From contig CAUDIU010000041.1 of the NCBI GenBank assembly GCA_958449715.1, positions 1 to 15,778 on the forward strand: DNA of 15,778 nt, in the 5' to 3' direction. A program made the position numbers and the translations under genes. The stretch's first letter is position 1, and each line of letters starts with the position of its first letter. Origin of the DNA: an uncultured Clostridium sp. (GTDB lineage: Bacteria; Cyanobacteriota; Vampirovibrionia; Gastranaerophilales; Gastranaerophilaceae). The notes under the pieces were generated by a model, which was given only the letters and a program-made list of their open reading frames with translations, was not told where the DNA came from and searched no databases. Positions 13,198-15,778 of this stretch are shown here, piece after piece.

Positions 13198-15778
13198 CTA
13201 GTTGAATATTTTTTTAAGTTGTTCCCAGAACCATTTGCCTTCATTTGGAGTTGTAACTTGAGCATTATCAACATCTGCTTTTTCAGAACCTTTATTTACA
13301 ACTTTTACGTCATTTTCACTTGAGATAGTTCCGTTTGCTGTTAATTTATCTCCTTTATTTAGGATTACTGCATTGCCATTTGTTGTGTTGATATTACCGC
13401 CAACTGTCATATCACCTTTCATATTGTATAATTCAGTTTGAGAAGATGATGTGTTGACATTTCCTTCAAATCTTAAGCCTTCAGAGCCTGAGATATTTTT
13501 TATTAGGTTTTGACCTTGACCGTCTACGCTAAAGCCGCTTGTAACATTTACGCCAGTTCCGTTTTCTCTTGCTGCAGCATAGAAGCCATTGTTTGCATCA
13601 AGATTACCGTTGCTGTTGTTGTGAACTTTTCCGCCAAGGTTTAATTTACCTGAATTTGCAAGAATGTTTAGTCTGCCACCGCTTGTGATTTCATTATTTA
13701 CAGTCATATCACCTGAACCGTAATTTTTGATATTTGTATTAGCTGTGTCATTTGTAATTTTGCCATCACTTGCGAGTGTCATTGATCCGCCACCAGCTCT
13801 GTTAATAATTCCTAAGTTGCCTTCAGAAGTAATATTTCCTGAAACATACATATCGCCACTGTAGTTATTAATAGCAGTTTCGCCTTCGCTATTTATAGTT
13901 CCTTGAAGATCTATACCTTTAGAGCCTTCAGCTGTTTTGCCATCATGTTTAATAGCTAAATTATATCCGGCACCTTCGTTAGTGATTTTGCTTAATGTAC
14001 TTGTTGAAATTCCTGTTGAATTGTTTCTTGACCATACAGTTAGAGCACCATCTCTATTTGTGATAGAACCTCCTTTTGTATTAGTGCTATCATTCTTTAA
14101 TGCAAGTTCTCCAGCATCATTGTAGATTGTTAATCTTCCTGTATTATCAATATCTCCTACGATTGTCATTCCATCGTCACCGTAGTTTTTAATTTTTAGT
14201 TGACCTTCGTTAGTTACTACAGCATTTTTAGTAAATGTTAAACCAGTGCCGTTTTCTCTATTTTCAATTGCCATATTGCCTGTGTTTTGAATTTTTCCAT
14301 TAACAAGCATAGCTCCAGCTTCGTTATTGATTGCAGTTTCTGCATCTATACCGTTATTAGTAACAGTTCCATCAATTGTCATACCATTAGTTCCACGGTT
14401 TTTAATAGAAACGGTTCCATTTCCGGCTACATTTCCTTTTGATGCAATTGATAATTTTCCAGAACCACTATTTAAAATATTTATTGCTCCGTCATCAACT
14501 GATACTTTTCCATTAACAGTTAAATCTCCTGATTTATTTTCAATAGATACAAGGCTGTCAGATTTTACTCCGCCAACTTCCATTCCAGAACCAGTGTTTT
14601 CTAGTCTAACTGTGCCTGCAGATGCAACTTTGTCTGCAGTATTAGAAATTACCATTTTACCGCCTCTGTTTACGATTCTGATTGAACCGCCATTAACTGT
14701 TCCGGTAATATTCATTCCGCCGGCACCTTCATTAACGATATTATTTGCACCTTCTGCTACTGCAGATCCACTAAGAGTTAATGCTCCAGTTCCGTTATTC
14801 GTGATTGCAAGATCTTTGTCTGTTGAAAGTTTTCCGTTTACAGAAAGGTTTGTGCCTTTATTAGAAATATTTAAGTTTGCTCCTTCATTTTTTACAGTAC
14901 CTGTAATGTCAAGAGCTCCAGCTTTATTGTAAACATTTAATTCGTTTGTAGATTGTACAAGCCCAGAAATGTTAGTGCCGCCGTTGCTTGTAATATATAA
15001 ACCGCTATTTGCTTGACCGGCTTTTGCAGCTCCATTTACTACAGTACCAGCAATATCAGTGCTGCCAGATGATTTGATTTGAATATTTGTACCATTTGTT
15101 GTAAATTCAGATGCTGTTTTAATTCCGTCAGTATTAACTAAAGTATTAAATAATGCATTTGCATCGTTTAAAGCTGTTGATTTGTCTGTGAATGCTTGAT
15201 TAGATTTAATTCCGTTAATTAAAGCACCTCCACTTGCAACAGCAATATCGCCACCTCTTAGTTGAATTCCATTTCTAGCAAGAACTTTACCTTCAACTGT
15301 AATATTTCCAACATTAGCTTCATTATTTAATAAATTAGATATATTATTGATATTTGTGTAGTTTCTTGCGTCGTATTCTCCTTTTAAGGTATTATATTTA
15401 TCTTCTGTAGGAGTAATAACTGATAATGAACCAACATTTAATACACCGCTTGCTCCGATAGCCATTCCGCCAGGAGTAATAAATACTGCGTGTCCGTCAT
15501 AAAAATTGCCATCTCGCATTGTATTTAATATACCATCAATTCGAACACCATTATTTACTAAGTTAATAAATGTTTCGATGTCTCTGGAATTTCCATATTT
15601 GAAAATTAAATTTGCAATGTCACCTTGACTCAAATTAAAATTGTCATATTGTCTGTAACCAACGTCTCCATTAACATGCGATGGATCAATGTTGAAAATT
15701 CCATTATTACCTGTAACTCCGGTAATATCTGTTGCACTCACACTTGACACTGATAACAGTGCTGCTACGGTTGCAATT
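13198..15778 (-). CDS. Secreted filamentous adhesin, LktA/hemagglutinin-like, 5' end cut by window edge
   Basis: Large surface or secreted beta-helix protein, probably exported by a two-partner (TpsB) pore and used for adhesion. The frame runs off the right edge: its first visible residues, IATVAALLSVSSVSA, are the core and cleavage site of a signal peptide, so the GTG at 15750 is not the start and only about 5-15 residues are missing. Next comes a haemagglutination-activity/TPS-like domain (GYRQYDNFNLSQGD, NGILNTMRDGNFYDG-type motifs, AVFITPGGMAIGASGVLNVGSLS; about residues 10-170 from that GTG). Then about 25 degenerate repeats follow, and a short tail ending WFWEQLKKIFN. There is no autotransporter barrel, LPXTG or PEP-CTERM-type anchor. 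It is much shorter than LktA-like giants. No partner pore gene is in view. Confidence 0.88.
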   Translation of the reverse strand, partial: IATVAALLSVSSVSATDITGVTGNNGIFNIDPSHVNGDVGYRQYDNFNLSQGDIANLIFKYGNSRDIETFINLVNNGVRIDGILNTMRDGNFYDGHAVFITPGGMAIGASGVLNVGSLSVITPTEDKYNTLKGEYDARNYTNINNISNLLNNEANVGNITVEGKVLARNGIQLRGGDIAVASGGALINGIKSNQAFTDKSTALNDANALFNTLVNTDGIKTASEFTTNGTNIQIKSSGSTDIAGTVVNGAAKAGQANSGLYITSNGGTNISGLVQSTNELNVYNKAGALDITGTVKNEGANLNISNKGTNLSVNGKLSTDKDLAITNNGTGALTLSGSAVAEGANNIVNEGAGGMNITGTVNGGSIRIVNRGGKMVISNTADKVASAGTVRLENTGSGMEVGGVKSDSLVSIENKSGDLTVNGKVSVDDGAINILNSGSGKLSIASKGNVAGNGTVSIKNRGTNGMTIDGTVTNNGIDAETAINNEAGAMLVNGKIQNTGNMAIENRENGTGLTFTKNAVVTNEGQLKIKNYGDDGMTIVGDIDNTGRLTIYNDAGELALKNDSTNTKGGSITNRDGALTVWSRNNSTGISTSTLSKITNEGAGYNLAIKHDGKTAEGSKGIDLQGTINSEGETAINNYSGDMYVSGNITSEGNLGIINRAGGGSMTLASDGKITNDTANTNIKNYGSGDMTVNNEITSGGRLNILANSGKLNLGGKVHNNSNGNLDANNGFYAAARENGTGVNVTSGFSVDGQGQNLIKNISGSEGLRFEGNVNTSSSQTELYNMKGDMTVGGNINTTNGNAVILNKGDKLTANGTISSENDVKVVNKGSEKADVDNAQVTTPNEGKWFWEQLKKIFN
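13279..15060 (-). repeat. About 25 degenerate 20-28-residue repeats in the adhesin (beta-helix coils)
   Basis: The protein pattern is hydrophobic-x-[VIL]-x-G-x-[VIL]-x-[NST]-x-G, then an xIxNxG turn, repeated from about residue 231 to 824 of the GTG-15750 numbering. Typical units begin LDITGTVKNEG, MTIDGTVTNNG, MYVSGNITSEG and MTVGGNINTTNG. DNA identity between units is low, so these are old structural repeats, not recent tandem copies. Confidence 0.75.

Noticed and set aside
14327..14932. A long plus-strand open frame opposite the adhesin
   Set aside because: It lies wholly antisense to the repeat region, is proline/leucine/phenylalanine-rich as expected from reversed Gly/Asn/Thr codons, and has no start signals.
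13279..15060. CRISPR array or recent tandem DNA repeat
   Set aside because: Repeats are seen only at protein level, vary in length and share little DNA identity; they are beta-helix coils.

Overview
The window is low-GC, Gram-negative-type DNA carrying about fifteen protein genes and one initiator tRNA on alternating strands. The best guess at origin is a gut member of Melainabacteria/Vampirovibrionia (Gastranaerophilales). The reasons are the strong A+T bias, an outer-membrane-type MCE/MlaD protein, and a secreted adhesin whose N-terminus resembles the LktA-family filamentous adhesins I associate with that group. This is an inference from recall; no rRNA or other marker gene is present.

Left part (1-5.5 kb): the end of an endonuclease/exonuclease/phosphatase-fold protein runs off the left edge and converges on a small unknown gene lying downstream of galE (UDP-glucose 4-epimerase). 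Divergent from galE is a membrane O-acyltransferase of the acyltransferase-3 type, so this corner looks concerned with surface sugar supply and decoration. After a short gap holding a degenerate repeat and a hairpin comes a large reverse-strand GH13 gene whose motifs are closest to trehalose synthase. Its true start (ATG at 5475 with a good Shine-Dalgarno and an export signal) is separated from the catalytic domain by one in-frame TAA at 5377-5379, so the gene is either freshly broken or the base is an assembly error. A perfect 16-bp palindrome sits on the predicted transcription start of this gene.

Middle part (5.6-11.4 kb): a C_GCAxxG_C_C-type cysteine protein lies divergent from a solo MlaD/MCE lipid-transport protein that ends in a strong terminator. 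Next is a membrane PAS histidine kinase with a degraded ATP-binding domain and no response regulator beside it, followed 12 bp later by a small exported four-cysteine protein. gdhA (glutamate dehydrogenase) converges on the latter with overlapping stop codons. gdhA is divergent from a SIMPL-domain protein, and the two predicted promoters stand back to back. A 94-residue exported protein follows the SIMPL gene.

Right part (11.4-15.8 kb), all on the reverse strand: an unknown multi-pass membrane protein downstream of an EamA-family transporter, a tRNA-fMet with its own hairpin terminator, and a large exported beta-helix adhesin of about 25 imperfect repeats. The 5' end of the adhesin gene lies beyond the right edge.

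I see no phage, insertion sequence, CRISPR array or defence system. The items most worth a second look are the interrupted amylase gene with its palindromic operator, the degenerate kinase, and the adhesin.
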